Part shown: positions 42,291 through 50,193 of the stretch, in pieces
Numbering within the stretch: the first letter of the stretch is position 1
Layout: the number at the start of each line of letters is the position of its first letter
NCBI RefSeq assembly: GCF_014640975.1
Contig: NZ_BMHO01000001.1
Span: forward strand, 1,684,166-1,748,165
Direction of reading: 5' to 3'
Source of the DNA: Microbacterium faecale
GTDB lineage: Bacteria; Actinomycetota; Actinomycetes; Actinomycetales; Microbacteriaceae
Length of the DNA stretch: 64,000 nucleotides
Position numbers and translations under genes: made by a program
Notes under the pieces: generated by a model
Databases searched by the model: none
Told to the model about the DNA's origin: nothing
What the model saw: only the letters and a program-made list of their open reading frames with translations

Positions 42291-42706
42291 TCGATCACGA
42301 TCGCCGGCGGATCCACGTGAGCGCCGTCGTGCTACGTCACCCCGAGACGGGGCACGTGCTTGCGGTCCGCAAGCGTGGCACGACGCGGTTCATGCAGCCG
42401 GGCGGCAAGCCGGATCCGGGGGAGAGCGCCGTCGACACCGCGATCCGCGAGGTTCGCGAGGAGCTCGGCGTCGACCTCGAACCGACGCTGATGAGGTTGC
42501 TCGGCGTCTTCGAGGCACCCGCCGCGAATGAAGGCGGCTACGTCGTCCGGGGAACGGTGTTCACGCATCCGCCCGTCGAGGTGACGGCGCCGGAGGCCGA
42601 GATCGAGGAGATCCGGTGGGTCGTCCCGACCGTCTCGGCGTCGCCCGACCTCGCGCCGCTCATGACGGAACGGATCCTTCCGGCCCTGCGTGCCGCTGCG
42701 GTGTGA
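42287..42706 (+). CDS. NUDIX hydrolase (MutT-like)
   Basis: This 139-residue protein is a compact NUDIX domain with the box GKPDPGE, SAVDTAI, REVREELGV complete, preceded by RGTTRFMQPGG. Small MutT-like proteins of this size often clean oxidised nucleotides, but the substrate is not predictable. It is translationally coupled to the preceding NUDIX gene by ATGA. The frame is open upstream, yet the ATG at 42287 gives a standard NUDIX N-terminus. Confidence 0.9.
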   Translation: MIDHDRRRIHVSAVVLRHPETGHVLAVRKRGTTRFMQPGGKPDPGESAVDTAIREVREELGVDLEPTLMRLLGVFEAPAANEGGYVVRGTVFTHPPVEVTAPEAEIEEIRWVVPTVSASPDLAPLMTERILPALRAAAV

Positions 42707-42721
42707 CGCTCCACAAGTCCA

Positions 42722-42772
42722 CAAGTCTCCGACGAGTCCGCAGCGAATCGCGCCGTACTCGTCGGAGACTTG
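42722..42772. repeat. Inverted 19-bp-unit repeat, copy C
   Basis: CAAGTCTCCGACGAGTCCG (42722-42740) faces CGTACTCGTCGGAGACTTG (42754-42772, one mismatch) across 13 nt. It shares with copy A the outer flanks CCACAAGTCCA on the left and GGAAATG on the right. It lies between convergent genes and could act as a bidirectional terminator. Confidence 0.85.
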
Positions 42773-42787
42773 TGGAAATGAGGGGGA

Positions 42788-43537
42788 CTACGGGAGGAAG
42801 GGCGCCGCGAGCGGATAGCCGACGAAGGCGATGATGTCGATCAGGGCGTGAGCGAGCACGAGCGGCATCACTCGGCGCCACTTCAGGTACACCCACCCGA
42901 ATACGAGCCCCATGACGACGTTGCCCAGCGCCATCGCGGGCCCCTGATAGAGGTGGTAGAGCCCGCGCAGCACGGCAATGAACACCAGCGCCTGCCATGC
43001 GGACCACCGCAGTTGCGAGAAGCGCTCGGCGAGGTAGCCGTTGAGGATGATCTCTTCCAGCAGCCCTGCACGCACAGCCGAGAGCACGAGCAGCGGGATC
43101 GTCCACCACGCCGCGTCCAGCTCCGCAGCCTGTACCTGGAGCGTAAGCCCCATCAACCGGCTCACGCCGTAGAGCGCGAGCCCGGGGATCCCGATCGCCG
43201 CCACGAGCAGGACCGCGACGCCGCAGTCGCGTCCGAACCGCGAGAAGGTCAGCCCGATGCGGTCGAACGCGCGCCGCCCCGGTTCCCACAGCAGGTACAG
43301 CACGAGAGCGACCATCGCCAGGTCGAAGAAGACGTCGAAGACGCGGTAGATCGCGTCCCAGACCGCCTCGTCTGCCCGCGATGGATTGAGCGCCGTCGCC
43401 TGATCGCGCAGCGCGGCTTCGCGCAACAGGGATCGGGTGAACGACAGGACCGAATAGATCGCCGACTGTCCGATGGACAGGGCGAGCACGATCGCGATCT
43501 CCCAGCCGAGGCGCGTGCGAGAGGGGGAGGACATCAC
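42788..43537 (-). CDS. CPBP-family (Abi/CAAX-protease-like) membrane protein
   Basis: This 249-residue protein with about seven or eight helices belongs to the CPBP intramembrane protease family. Motif 1 reads GLLEEIILNGYL, so the Glu pair is kept but the Arg of EExxxR is replaced by Asn; LRGLYHLYQGP supplies the second motif's His, and LAHALIDII the third. Members include bacteriocin-immunity and prenyl-protease-like proteins. Start is GTG 43537 or ATG 43534, behind a TATGAT box that overlaps the divergent gene's -10. Confidence 0.85.
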   Translation of the reverse strand: MMSSPSRTRLGWEIAIVLALSIGQSAIYSVLSFTRSLLREAALRDQATALNPSRADEAVWDAIYRVFDVFFDLAMVALVLYLLWEPGRRAFDRIGLTFSRFGRDCGVAVLLVAAIGIPGLALYGVSRLMGLTLQVQAAELDAAWWTIPLLVLSAVRAGLLEEIILNGYLAERFSQLRWSAWQALVFIAVLRGLYHLYQGPAMALGNVVMGLVFGWVYLKWRRVMPLVLAHALIDIIAFVGYPLAAPFLP

Positions 43538-43542
43538 CCGTC

Positions 43543-43552
43543 ATCATAGAGT
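43543..43552. promoter_or_regulatory. Overlapping divergent -10 boxes
   Basis: Minus-strand TATGAT (43548-43543) serves the CPBP gene and plus-strand TAGAGT (43547-43552) serves the PH-like gene; they share 2 bp. Only 22 bp separate the start codons, so both transcripts would be leaderless or nearly so. Confidence 0.55.
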
Positions 43553-43559
43553 TGACCTC

Positions 43560-44114
43560 ATGCCCCCCGCCGAGAACAAGCTCGTCTTCCGCTCCGTCAT
43601 GGGCTGGGTGTGGTTCGGTCTGGCCACGGCGATCGCCGCGTTCCTCCTGATCGACATGGCGATCCGCGGGAGCGTTTGGGATGCCTTCCTCGTCGCGCCG
43701 TGGCTCGCCGCGATCTGTTGGGTCGTGTGGGTGTTCCAGGTCGTGCCGCGTATCGAGGCCGACGACTCCGCGGCGCGCCTGTTCAACCTGCTGCGCGTGA
43801 TCGACGTGCCGTGGGGCACGGTCGCCGAGGTGCGCCTGCGGTACAACGTCGAGTTCACCCTGCGTCAGGGCGGAAAGATCACCGCATGGGGCGGATCCTC
43901 GCGCCGTCTGCACCGGTCGATCGGCCGCCGCTCGGCCGAGGATCCCGCCGACAGTGAGGCCGAGGCACTGCAGCGACTGCACTCCCACGCCGACGGTTCG
44001 CCTGGTGCGGTCACCAAGACCTGGGACTGGCCGAGCATCGCGGCCGCGATCGTCATCGCCGCCTGGCTCGTCTTCTCGCTCACTCAGACGAACGGCATCG
44101 TTCTGCCCGGCTGA
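43560..44114 (+). CDS. PH domain-like membrane protein
   Basis: This 184-residue protein has two N-terminal membrane helices (GWVWFGLATAIAAFLLIDMA and APWLAAICWVVWVFQVV), a PH-like domain (NLLRVIDVPWGTVAEVRLRY, then FTLRQGGKITAWGG) and a C-terminal helix (SIAAAIVIAAWLVFSL). Similar small proteins are common in actinobacteria and of unknown function. The start 7 nt behind TAGAGT and the absence of a ribosome site fit leaderless translation. It diverges from the CPBP gene; the ECF locus follows. Confidence 0.75.
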   Translation: MPPAENKLVFRSVMGWVWFGLATAIAAFLLIDMAIRGSVWDAFLVAPWLAAICWVVWVFQVVPRIEADDSAARLFNLLRVIDVPWGTVAEVRLRYNVEFTLRQGGKITAWGGSSRRLHRSIGRRSAEDPADSEAEALQRLHSHADGSPGAVTKTWDWPSIAAAIVIAAWLVFSLTQTNGIVLPG

Positions 44115-44142
44115 TGTAACAGGCGAAGGGTCTGCGGCAACA
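44115..44142 (+). promoter_or_regulatory. Candidate ECF-type promoter of the sigma gene
   Basis: TGTAAC (44115-44120), 12 nt, then TGCGGCAACA (44133-44142). The same pair with an 11-nt gap occurs ahead of the lipoprotein gene at 45460, suggesting both belong to the sigma factor's own regulon. TGTAAC overlaps the stop of the PH-like gene. Confidence 0.5.
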
Positions 44143-44178
44143 TGAGGCTCAGAGGGATCCATCGACGAAAGTTGCGGC

Positions 44179-44691
44179 GTGGGGCACGGGCCTGAACATG
44201 CGGACGCGTTCCGCGCGTTCTACCGCGCCTACTACGGGCTGCTCCTGACGGTCGCCGAACAGCGCCTCGACAGCCATCAGGAAGCCGAGGACGCGACCGC
44301 CGACGCGTTTCAGGTGGCGTGGCGGCGGTACACCGACGACGGCGCGGCACTCACACTTCCGTGGCTGTACCAGATCCTCCGAAACGTGATCGGCACGGAA
44401 TACCGGCGGCGCGCGCGGTCGCGGCGCGCGGATGAACGGATCCGTGAGGACGTGGCGCCCGAAACGCCGGACGACATGAAGATCGAGACGCGAATCGCCC
44501 TTCGTGGACTTTCGGAGAACGACAGGGAGGTGCTCTACATGGCCTATTGGGAAGACCTGACCAGCGACGAAATGGCGGGCATCCTCGGCACGACGCCCGG
44601 CGCCATCCGTGTGCGCCTCACGAGAGCACGAGATCGGCTGCGTCGGCGCCTCGCACCACCCACTGCGCGCGAAGGAGAAGGGGATGGATGA
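44179..44691 (+). CDS. ECF-type RNA polymerase sigma factor
   Basis: This 170-residue group IV sigma factor has region 2 in AFRAFYRAYYGLLLTVAEQR and SHQEAEDATADAFQVAW, and region 4 with the HTH DLTSDEMAGILGTTPGAIRV followed by RLTRARDRLRRRL. It should direct transcription of a small regulon in response to an envelope signal. The GTG start is weakly supported, as no good ribosome site precedes it. Its last 8 nt overlap the membrane anti-sigma gene. A promoter-like motif upstream is repeated at the third gene. Confidence 0.92.
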   Translation: MGHGPEHADAFRAFYRAYYGLLLTVAEQRLDSHQEAEDATADAFQVAWRRYTDDGAALTLPWLYQILRNVIGTEYRRRARSRRADERIREDVAPETPDDMKIETRIALRGLSENDREVLYMAYWEDLTSDEMAGILGTTPGAIRVRLTRARDRLRRRLAPPTAREGEGDG

Positions 44692-45361
44692 CATCGAACT
44701 GCTCGTGCGCGATGCGCGCCCGGACTCTGGACACCGTGACCGTCCGCTGAGCGACCGTGCGGAGCGGGAGCTCGAGGCGCTCATCGCGCCGCGGCCACGG
44801 CCCCCGCGCGCCGCACACGTTGCGCCGCGTCGGCGCCGGTGGCGAGGTGCCATCGTGGTGTCGCTGGCAGTCGGTGCCGTGGTCGCGATCGCCGCGATCG
44901 GCATCGGCAGTGCGCTCGTGAGCGCACCGGGTGCACCGCGTGCCGTCGCGACCCCTGCGGAGCCCGATCCATCGACCGTGCTGTCCGGCGCCGCCGATCG
45001 GCTCGCGGCGAGCGACGCTTCGTCCGAGGACGCGCAGGAAGACCGTAACGGTCAAGAGAGCCGCGATGAGGCGGATCGCGGCACCGCGCTGCAGGTGCCT
45101 CAGGCTACGCCGGACGGCGCTTCGCTCGTGGCGTGGCTGACGTCGTCAGCGGCGACTCCCACCGCACAAGCGGAACTGCTCGAGTCTCTCGCGGTAGGGG
45201 GGCGTGCGTCGAGCGCGACGCGCAGCACGGATCCCGTCGGCAACGCGCTCTGGCGCGTCTCCGTTGACGAAATCACCCTTGTGATCCGCGCGGACACCGG
45301 CGCGATCGTCGCGGTGATGGACATGAACGGCGTCGAGCGGGAGGTTCCGCCGATCAGCTGA
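44684..45361 (+). CDS. Putative membrane anti-sigma factor
   Basis: This 225-residue protein has a cytoplasmic N-terminus of about 55 residues, one membrane helix (AIVVSLAVGAVVAIAAIGIG) and a 150-residue external domain rich in Ala/Ser/Thr. Its position, overlapping the sigma gene by 8 nt behind AAGGAG, and its topology fit a regulator of the ECF factor. A classical zinc anti-sigma HxxxCxxC motif is not seen, so it would be of another type. The external C-terminal part is probably the sensor. The stop lies inside a 31-bp tandem duplication. Confidence 0.75.
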   Translation: MDDIELLVRDARPDSGHRDRPLSDRAERELEALIAPRPRPPRAAHVAPRRRRWRGAIVVSLAVGAVVAIAAIGIGSALVSAPGAPRAVATPAEPDPSTVLSGAADRLAASDASSEDAQEDRNGQESRDEADRGTALQVPQATPDGASLVAWLTSSAATPTAQAELLESLAVGGRASSATRSTDPVGNALWRVSVDEITLVIRADTGAIVAVMDMNGVEREVPPIS

Positions 45362-45416
45362 CGTGCGCTGTAACGATCCGCCGATCAGCTGACGTGCGCT
45401 GTAACGATCCGCCGAT
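45347..45416 (+). repeat. 31-bp tandem duplication at the end of the anti-sigma gene
   Basis: The 31-bp unit 45347-45377 is repeated exactly at 45378-45408, followed by 8 bp of a third copy. Each unit carries CAGCTGACGTGCGCTGTAAC. The first contains the anti-sigma stop codon; the second supplies the TGTAAC box of the downstream promoter. Confidence 0.92.
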
Positions 45417-45426
45417 TGCGGCAACA
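45400..45426 (+). promoter_or_regulatory. Candidate ECF-dependent promoter of the lipoprotein gene
   Basis: TGTAAC (45400-45405), 11 nt, TGCGGCAACA (45417-45426): the same two boxes as ahead of the sigma gene. The duplication places an extra TGTAAC 31 bp upstream. Confidence 0.5.
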
Positions 45427-45459
45427 GTCCAGACAGGACTGATGGACAGGAGACACGCT

Positions 45460-46161
45460 ATGACGACGACACGACGCGCCAGTCTCGGGCTCGTCGCCTG
45501 CCTGGTCCTGGCAACGGGCCTTGTCTCGTGTGCGAGCCAGCCATCCGGCGCCGACGCGGCACAGAGCGCGTCCCCAGCCCGCACGGACCCGCCCGCGACA
45601 ACGAATCCTGACGGCACGGTGACGGTGACGACCCGCCACCGCACGATGGTGATCGAAGACGGGGACCGGCCACCACAGCTCTGTGTCGAGGGCGTCCAGG
45701 AATCACTACCGCCCAATTGTTCTGGCGTGGAGCTCATCGGGTGGGACTGGGGTGCGGTGGACGGCGACGACGAGCAGCGCGGACGAATGGACTGGGGTGA
45801 AGTCGAGCGCGGACCCGTCCGTTGGGGCGAGTTCACTGTGACAGGTGACTATTCGCGCGCGGACAACAGCCTGAAAGTGACGTCCATCGAACCGGGCGGC
45901 TCGGAGCCCGCGCCCCTTGAGGTGTGCCCGGACGGGTCCCCGACACTGGCGCCGCACGAGCGCCCGCTCTTCGACGAGACGGCATCCCAGTTCGTCGCCG
46001 AGCGGTTCGGTATCGCTGTGCCGCCCGGCTACAGCGACGAGTGCGGACGTCTGACGATCAGTGTCGTCTTCGATGACGGATCCATCCGAGCGGCCCTCGA
46101 TGAAACGAGCGGGGATGGGCCCGCGGTGCGTGTCGAATCGGCGCTGGTCCCCACCGCCTGA
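45460..46161 (+). CDS. Putative secreted lipoprotein in the ECF locus
   Basis: This 233-residue protein has a lipoprotein signal peptide: basic MTTTRRASLG, a hydrophobic core and lipobox LVSC at Cys24, then a Ser/Pro/Ala-rich linker. The mature part contains four Cys (LCVEGVQ, PPNCSGVEL, EVCPDG, DECGRL) that could form two disulfides, and a Trp-rich GWDWGAVDGDD region. No family is recognised. AGGAG 7 nt before the ATG decides the start. The shared promoter motif suggests it is a target of the ECF factor. Confidence 0.8.
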   Translation: MTTTRRASLGLVACLVLATGLVSCASQPSGADAAQSASPARTDPPATTNPDGTVTVTTRHRTMVIEDGDRPPQLCVEGVQESLPPNCSGVELIGWDWGAVDGDDEQRGRMDWGEVERGPVRWGEFTVTGDYSRADNSLKVTSIEPGGSEPAPLEVCPDGSPTLAPHERPLFDETASQFVAERFGIAVPPGYSDECGRLTISVVFDDGSIRAALDETSGDGPAVRVESALVPTA

Positions 46162-46192
46162 CCCCGCACAGCGCGCGGTCAAGCGCGGACGA

Positions 46193-46198
46193 TAGGAT
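46193..46198 (+). promoter_or_regulatory. -10 box TAGGAT for typA
   Basis: TAGGAT lies about 50 nt before the typA start and predicts a leader of about 45 nt with an AGAAGGA ribosome site. Confidence 0.5.
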
Positions 46199-46248
46199 GG
46201 ACTGCCCTGGTTTCGGGGCATCTCCCAACGACCCAGAAGGATCCCTTC

Positions 46249-48153
46249 ATGGCGCTTGCCCACCGCTCCGATCTCCGTAACGTCGCCATCGTCGCGCACG
46301 TGGACCACGGCAAGACGACGCTTGTCGACGCGATGCTGCGCCAGACCGGTTCCTTCGGCGACCACGAGCACGTCGATGAACGTGCCATGGACTCGGGTGA
46401 CCTCGAGCGTGAGAAGGGCATCACGATCCTCGCCAAGAACACGGCGGTCACCTACAACGGCGAGCACACCGACTCGCCCATCACGATCAATGTGGTCGAC
46501 ACCCCGGGCCACGCCGACTTCGGTGGTGAGGTCGAACGTGGTCTGTCGATGGTCCACGGCGTCGTGCTCCTCGTCGACTCCTCCGAGGGCCCGCTGCCGC
46601 AGACGCGCTTCGTGCTGCGCAAGGCGCTCGAGGCGAAGCTCCCCGTCATCCTCGTCATCAACAAGACCGACCGCCCCGACGCGCGCATCGCCGCGGTCGA
46701 GTCCGAAGCGCAGGACCTTCTTCTCGGACTCGCGGGCGATCTCGCCGATGACGTGCCCGACCTCGACGTCGACGCGCTGCTCGACGTGCCCGTCGTCTAC
46801 GCGTCAGGTCGCTCCGGCCTCGCGAGCGCGACCCAGCCCGCTGACGGATCCCTGCCCGACAGCGAGAACCTCGAGCCGCTGTTCGAGGCGATCCTGAAGC
46901 ACGTTCCCGCTCCCACCTATGACGATGAGGCGCCGCTGCAGGCATGGGTGACGAACCTCGACTCGTCGGCGTTCCTCGGTCGCCTCGCGCTGCTGCGCGT
47001 GTTCAACGGCACGCTCAAGAAGGGCCAGACGGTCGCGTGGGTGCGCAGCGACGGATCCACGCAGAACGCCCGCATCACCGAGCTGATGATGACCAAGGCG
47101 CTCGAGCGCTACCCGGCCGAGGAGGCCGGCCCGGGCGACATCGCCGTGATCGCCGGCTTCGACGACATCTCGATCGGGGAGACGATCGCCGACCCGCACG
47201 ACGTTCGGCCGCTGCCGCAGATCTCGATCGACGAGCCGAGCATCTCGATGACGATCGGGACGAACACCTCGCCGCTCGTCGGCAAGGTGAAGGGCCACAA
47301 GCTGACCGCGCGCATGGTGAAGGACCGTCTCGACCGCGAGCTCATCGGCAACATGTCGATTCGCGTCGTCGACATCGGACAGCCCGACGCGTGGGAGGTG
47401 CAGGGTCGAGGCGAGCTGCAGCTCGCGATCCTCGTCGAGAACATGCGCCGGGAGGGCTTCGAACTCACGGTCGGAAAGCCGCAGGTCGTCACGCGTAAGG
47501 GCGACGACGGCGCGGTCATCGAGCCGTACGAGAGCCTGACGATCGACGCGCCGGAGGAGTACCTCGGCGCAATCACGCAGCTGCTCGCCGGACGCAAGGG
47601 CCGTATGGAGACGATGGTCAACCACGGCACCGGGTGGATCCGCATGGAGTTCATCATCCCGAGCCGCGGGCTCATCGGCTTCCGCACGAACTTCCTCACG
47701 ATCACGCGCGGCACCGGCATCGCGAACGCGATCTCGCACGGCTACGGCCCGTGGGCGGGCGGGATCTCTCCGCGCGCACAGGGATCCATCGTGGCCGACC
47801 GCGCCGGCGTCGTCACGCCGTTCGCGATGATCGCTCTCCAGGAGCGGATGACGTTCTTCGTCGGCCCGACCGAAGAGGTCTACGAGGGCATGGTGCTTGG
47901 CGAGAACTCGCGCGCCGACGACATGGACGTGAACATCACCAAAGAGAAGAAGCTCACCAACATGCGCTCCGCGAACGCCGACTCGTTCGAGTCGATGACG
48001 CCGCCGCGCCGGTTGTCGCTCGAGGAATCTCTCGAGTTCGCGGCCGACGACGAGTGCGTCGAGGTGACCCCCGAGACCGTGCGGATCCGCAAGGTCATCC
48101 TCGACCAGGTGCAGCGGGGCCGGGAGACCGCCCGCCGGAAGCGCCAGGACTGA
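46249..48153 (+). CDS. typA: Ribosome-associated GTPase TypA/BipA
   Basis: TypA/BipA is a translational GTPase of the EF-G class that assists 50S assembly and stress or cold adaptation. The 634-residue protein has G1 [13 protein letters not shown]2 in EREKGITI, G3 [15 protein letters not shown] and G4 NKTDRPD, followed by domains II and III, a domain V-like region with [13 protein letters not shown], and the BipA-specific C-terminal domain. The ATG follows AGAAGGA. A 127-residue membrane protein gene follows after 4 nt. Confidence 0.97.
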   Translation: MALAHRSDLRNVAIVAHVDHGKTTLVDAMLRQTGSFGDHEHVDERAMDSGDLEREKGITILAKNTAVTYNGEHTDSPITINVVDTPGHADFGGEVERGLSMVHGVVLLVDSSEGPLPQTRFVLRKALEAKLPVILVINKTDRPDARIAAVESEAQDLLLGLAGDLADDVPDLDVDALLDVPVVYASGRSGLASATQPADGSLPDSENLEPLFEAILKHVPAPTYDDEAPLQAWVTNLDSSAFLGRLALLRVFNGTLKKGQTVAWVRSDGSTQNARITELMMTKALERYPAEEAGPGDIAVIAGFDDISIGETIADPHDVRPLPQISIDEPSISMTIGTNTSPLVGKVKGHKLTARMVKDRLDRELIGNMSIRVVDIGQPDAWEVQGRGELQLAILVENMRREGFELTVGKPQVVTRKGDDGAVIEPYESLTIDAPEEYLGAITQLLAGRKGRMETMVNHGTGWIRMEFIIPSRGLIGFRTNFLTITRGTGIANAISHGYGPWAGGISPRAQGSIVADRAGVVTPFAMIALQERMTFFVGPTEEVYEGMVLGENSRADDMDVNITKEKKLTNMRSANADSFESMTPPRRLSLEESLEFAADDECVEVTPETVRIRKVILDQVQRGRETARRKRQD

Positions 48154-48157
48154 CGTC

Positions 48158-48541
48158 ATGGCCTGGCCGACGCGGATCATCTCGTGGCTCTTCGCCGCGC
48201 TCGCGGGAGCCGTCTTCGGCGTCGCCGGGACGATCTCGCACCCGATCGCGATCGGGTGGTTTCCGGTCGGTTTGGTGGTCGCGTCGGTCGGCTGTCTCGC
48301 GCTGATGATCGCCGTCCGCCTGCTGATCGAGGACCGCGCGAGCGTTCTCGCCTGCGGCGCCGGCATGATCGGCGCACTCATCGTGTTCTCCGGTCGCGGT
48401 CCGGGCGGATCCGTCGTCGTGGCCCAGGCCGCCCCCGGCGAGTTCCCGTATGGCGTCACCTGGATGATCGTGCTGACGGGCATTGTGCTCATCGTCGCAG
48501 CGTGGCCCCGGCTGCGCAGCGGTAATGCGCCGACACAGTAG
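48158..48541 (+). CDS. Four-helix small membrane protein
   Basis: This 127-residue protein is almost wholly four membrane helices (IISWLFAALAGAVFGVAGTI; WFPVGLVVASVGCLALMIAV; VLACGAGMIGALIVF; WMIVLTGIVLIVAAW) with a Gly-rich loop RGPGGSVVVAQAA between helices 3 and 4. It resembles the DUF6113-type proteins found near typA in actinobacteria; function unknown. Starting 4 nt after typA, it is surely in the same operon. Confidence 0.75.
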   Translation: MAWPTRIISWLFAALAGAVFGVAGTISHPIAIGWFPVGLVVASVGCLALMIAVRLLIEDRASVLACGAGMIGALIVFSGRGPGGSVVVAQAAPGEFPYGVTWMIVLTGIVLIVAAWPRLRSGNAPTQ

Positions 48542-48576
48542 GCCCCTCTGTCGAGGCCGCGTCCAGTAGTCACGGC

Positions 48577-48582
48577 TAGGAT
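48577..48582 (+). promoter_or_regulatory. -10 box TAGGAT for fdxA
   Basis: TAGGAT ends 7 nt before the GTG of fdxA; no ribosome site is present, so the transcript is probably leaderless. Confidence 0.55.
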
Positions 48583-48589
48583 TGAGGGC

Positions 48590-48916
48590 GTGACTTACGT
48601 AATCGCCTTGCCTTGTGTGGACCTGAAAGACCGCGCATGCATCGACGAATGTCCCGTCGACTGCATCTACGAGGGCGAGCGCATGCTCTACATTCACCCG
48701 GATGAATGCGTGGACTGCGGCGCGTGCGAGCCCGTGTGCCCCGTCGAGGCGATCTATTACGAGGACGACGTCCCCGAGGAGTGGGAAGACTACTACCGGG
48801 TCAACGTCGATTTCTTCGACGATGTGGGGTCGCCGGGAGGTGCCGCGAAGGTCGGCGTCATCCCGAAGGATCACCCGCTCGTCGCCGCGCTGCCGCCACA
48901 GCCGCAAGGGGACTGA
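48590..48916 (+). CDS. fdxA: Seven-iron ferredoxin FdxA
   Basis: This soluble electron carrier, 108 residues, has one [3Fe-4S] and one [4Fe-4S] cluster. The N-terminal motif with CIDECPVDCIYEG and the second CVDCGACEPVCPVEAIY supply the ligands; the Asp-rich stretch DECVDCG and the C-terminal extension VGVIPKDHPLVAALPPQ are typical of actinobacterial FdxA. It supports cytochrome P450s or other redox enzymes. It lies 27 nt ahead of dapC, a conserved pairing in actinobacteria. Confidence 0.96.
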   Translation: MTYVIALPCVDLKDRACIDECPVDCIYEGERMLYIHPDECVDCGACEPVCPVEAIYYEDDVPEEWEDYYRVNVDFFDDVGSPGGAAKVGVIPKDHPLVAALPPQPQGD

Positions 48917-48930
48917 CCGACTCGCGCCGA

Positions 48931-48936
48931 TAGACT
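48931..48936 (+). promoter_or_regulatory. -10 box TAGACT for dapC
   Basis: TAGACT ends 7 nt before the dapC ATG and lies in the 27-nt gap after fdxA; no ribosome site is visible. Confidence 0.5.
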
Positions 48937-48943
48937 CGCGCAT

Positions 48944-50056
48944 ATGTCGATCAACGATCTCGATGACTATCCGTGGGACAAGGTCGTGCCGTTCCGCGAA
49001 CGCGCGTCGCAGCACCCGGATGGCATCTGTGACCTCTCCATCGGGTCACCGATCGACCCGACCCCGCAGATCGTGCGAGACGCGCTCGTGGCGGCGACCG
49101 ACGCGCACGGCTATCCGACGGCGGCCGGTACCCCCGAGGTGCGTGCCGCGATCGGCGCCTGGTATGCGCGGCGCCGCGGCGTCGACGGACTGACCGACCG
49201 CAACATCCTGCCGACGATCGGCTCCAAGGAGCTGGTCGCGCTGTTGCCAACCCTCCTCGGCCTCGGGGCGGGTGATGTCGTCGTGCACCCGCGCGCCGCA
49301 TATCCGACGTACGAGGTCGGCGCGCGCGTCGCGGGAGCGACGCCCGTAGCAGTCGACGATCCCGCCGACTGGCCCGCCGATACGAAGCTCGTGTGGATCA
49401 ACTCGCCCGGCAACCCCGACGGCCGCGTCTGGAACGTCGGGCAGATGCGCGAAGCGGTCGTTCGGGCACGCGAGATGGGCGCGATCGTCGCGAGCGACGA
49501 GTGCTATGCGGAACTCGGCTGGGACGAGCCGTGGCGCAGCGAGCGGATCCCGAGCGTGCTGGATCCGCGGGTCGCGGGCGACTCGCGCGCGAACCTGCTC
49601 AGCGTCTACTCGCTAAGCAAGCAGTCGAACCTCGCCGGCTACCGCGCTGCATTCATCGCCGGCTGCGGAAAGATCATCGCCCGGCTGCTGACGAACCGGA
49701 AGCACCTCGGACTCATGCCGCCCGCGCCCGTGCAGCACGCCATGGCGGTCGCGCTCGGCGACGACGCGCACGTCGAGCAGCAGCGCGAGACCTATCGCGC
49801 GCGCCGCGACGTGCTTCGCCCGGCACTCGAGCGGGCCGGCTTCCGGATTGACGGCAGCGAGGCGGGCCTCTACCTGTGGGCGAGCGAGGACCGTGACGCC
49901 TGGGAGTCGATGTCGCGTCTCGCCGACCTCGGAATCCTGGCCGGGCCGGGGCTCTTCTACGGCGACGCGTCGTCGCACCACGTGCGATTGTCGCTCACCG
50001 CCACCGACGAGCGCGTGCGCGCGGCCGCCGGGCGTCTCGAGGCATTCGCTTCGTAG
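48944..50056 (+). CDS. dapC: Succinyldiaminopimelate transaminase
   Basis: This PLP aminotransferase of fold type I, 370 residues, makes N-succinyl-diaminopimelate in lysine and peptidoglycan synthesis. Visible blocks are LSIGSPIDPTPQ, YPTAAGTPEVRAAI, NSPGNPDGRVW, ASDECYAELGW and the PLP lysine in YSLSKQSNLAGYRAAF; the phosphate-binding Arg follows. The DapC call rests on the fdxA neighbour and on dapD and dapE close by; sequence alone would say only aminotransferase. Confidence 0.9.
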   Translation: MSINDLDDYPWDKVVPFRERASQHPDGICDLSIGSPIDPTPQIVRDALVAATDAHGYPTAAGTPEVRAAIGAWYARRRGVDGLTDRNILPTIGSKELVALLPTLLGLGAGDVVVHPRAAYPTYEVGARVAGATPVAVDDPADWPADTKLVWINSPGNPDGRVWNVGQMREAVVRAREMGAIVASDECYAELGWDEPWRSERIPSVLDPRVAGDSRANLLSVYSLSKQSNLAGYRAAFIAGCGKIIARLLTNRKHLGLMPPAPVQHAMAVALGDDAHVEQQRETYRARRDVLRPALERAGFRIDGSEAGLYLWASEDRDAWESMSRLADLGILAGPGLFYGDASSHHVRLSLTATDERVRAAAGRLEAFAS

Positions 50057-50062
50057 GGATCG

Positions 50063-50079
50063 TCAACGGGAACCGTTGA
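50063..50079. terminator. Small inverted repeat after dapC
   Basis: TCAACGG-GAA-CCGTTGA has perfect 7-bp arms just after the dapC stop, and a T-run (GTTTTTC) follows about 8 nt later. It may terminate dapC or act as an operator for gltA. Confidence 0.45.
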
Positions 50080-50115
50080 ACCCTGCCGTTTTTCACAGTT
50101 GCCCTCGGAGGCCGG

Positions 50116-50121
50116 TAGGCT
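50116..50121 (+). promoter_or_regulatory. -10 box TAGGCT for gltA
   Basis: TAGGCT predicts a leader of about 65 nt that ends with the GAGGAGG ribosome site of gltA. No good -35 was seen. Confidence 0.45.
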
Positions 50122-50193
50122 ATGGCGGGATGTCCCGCAGAACCCGCGGGCGTATCCACCGCTAAAGGCACAACACAATTGCGAGGAGGCGCC

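Noticed and set aside
40568-42772. Possible CRISPR-like array of 19-bp units
   Set aside because: Units are abutting or inverted, with no regular unique spacers and no cas genes; a palindromic repeat family explains them better.
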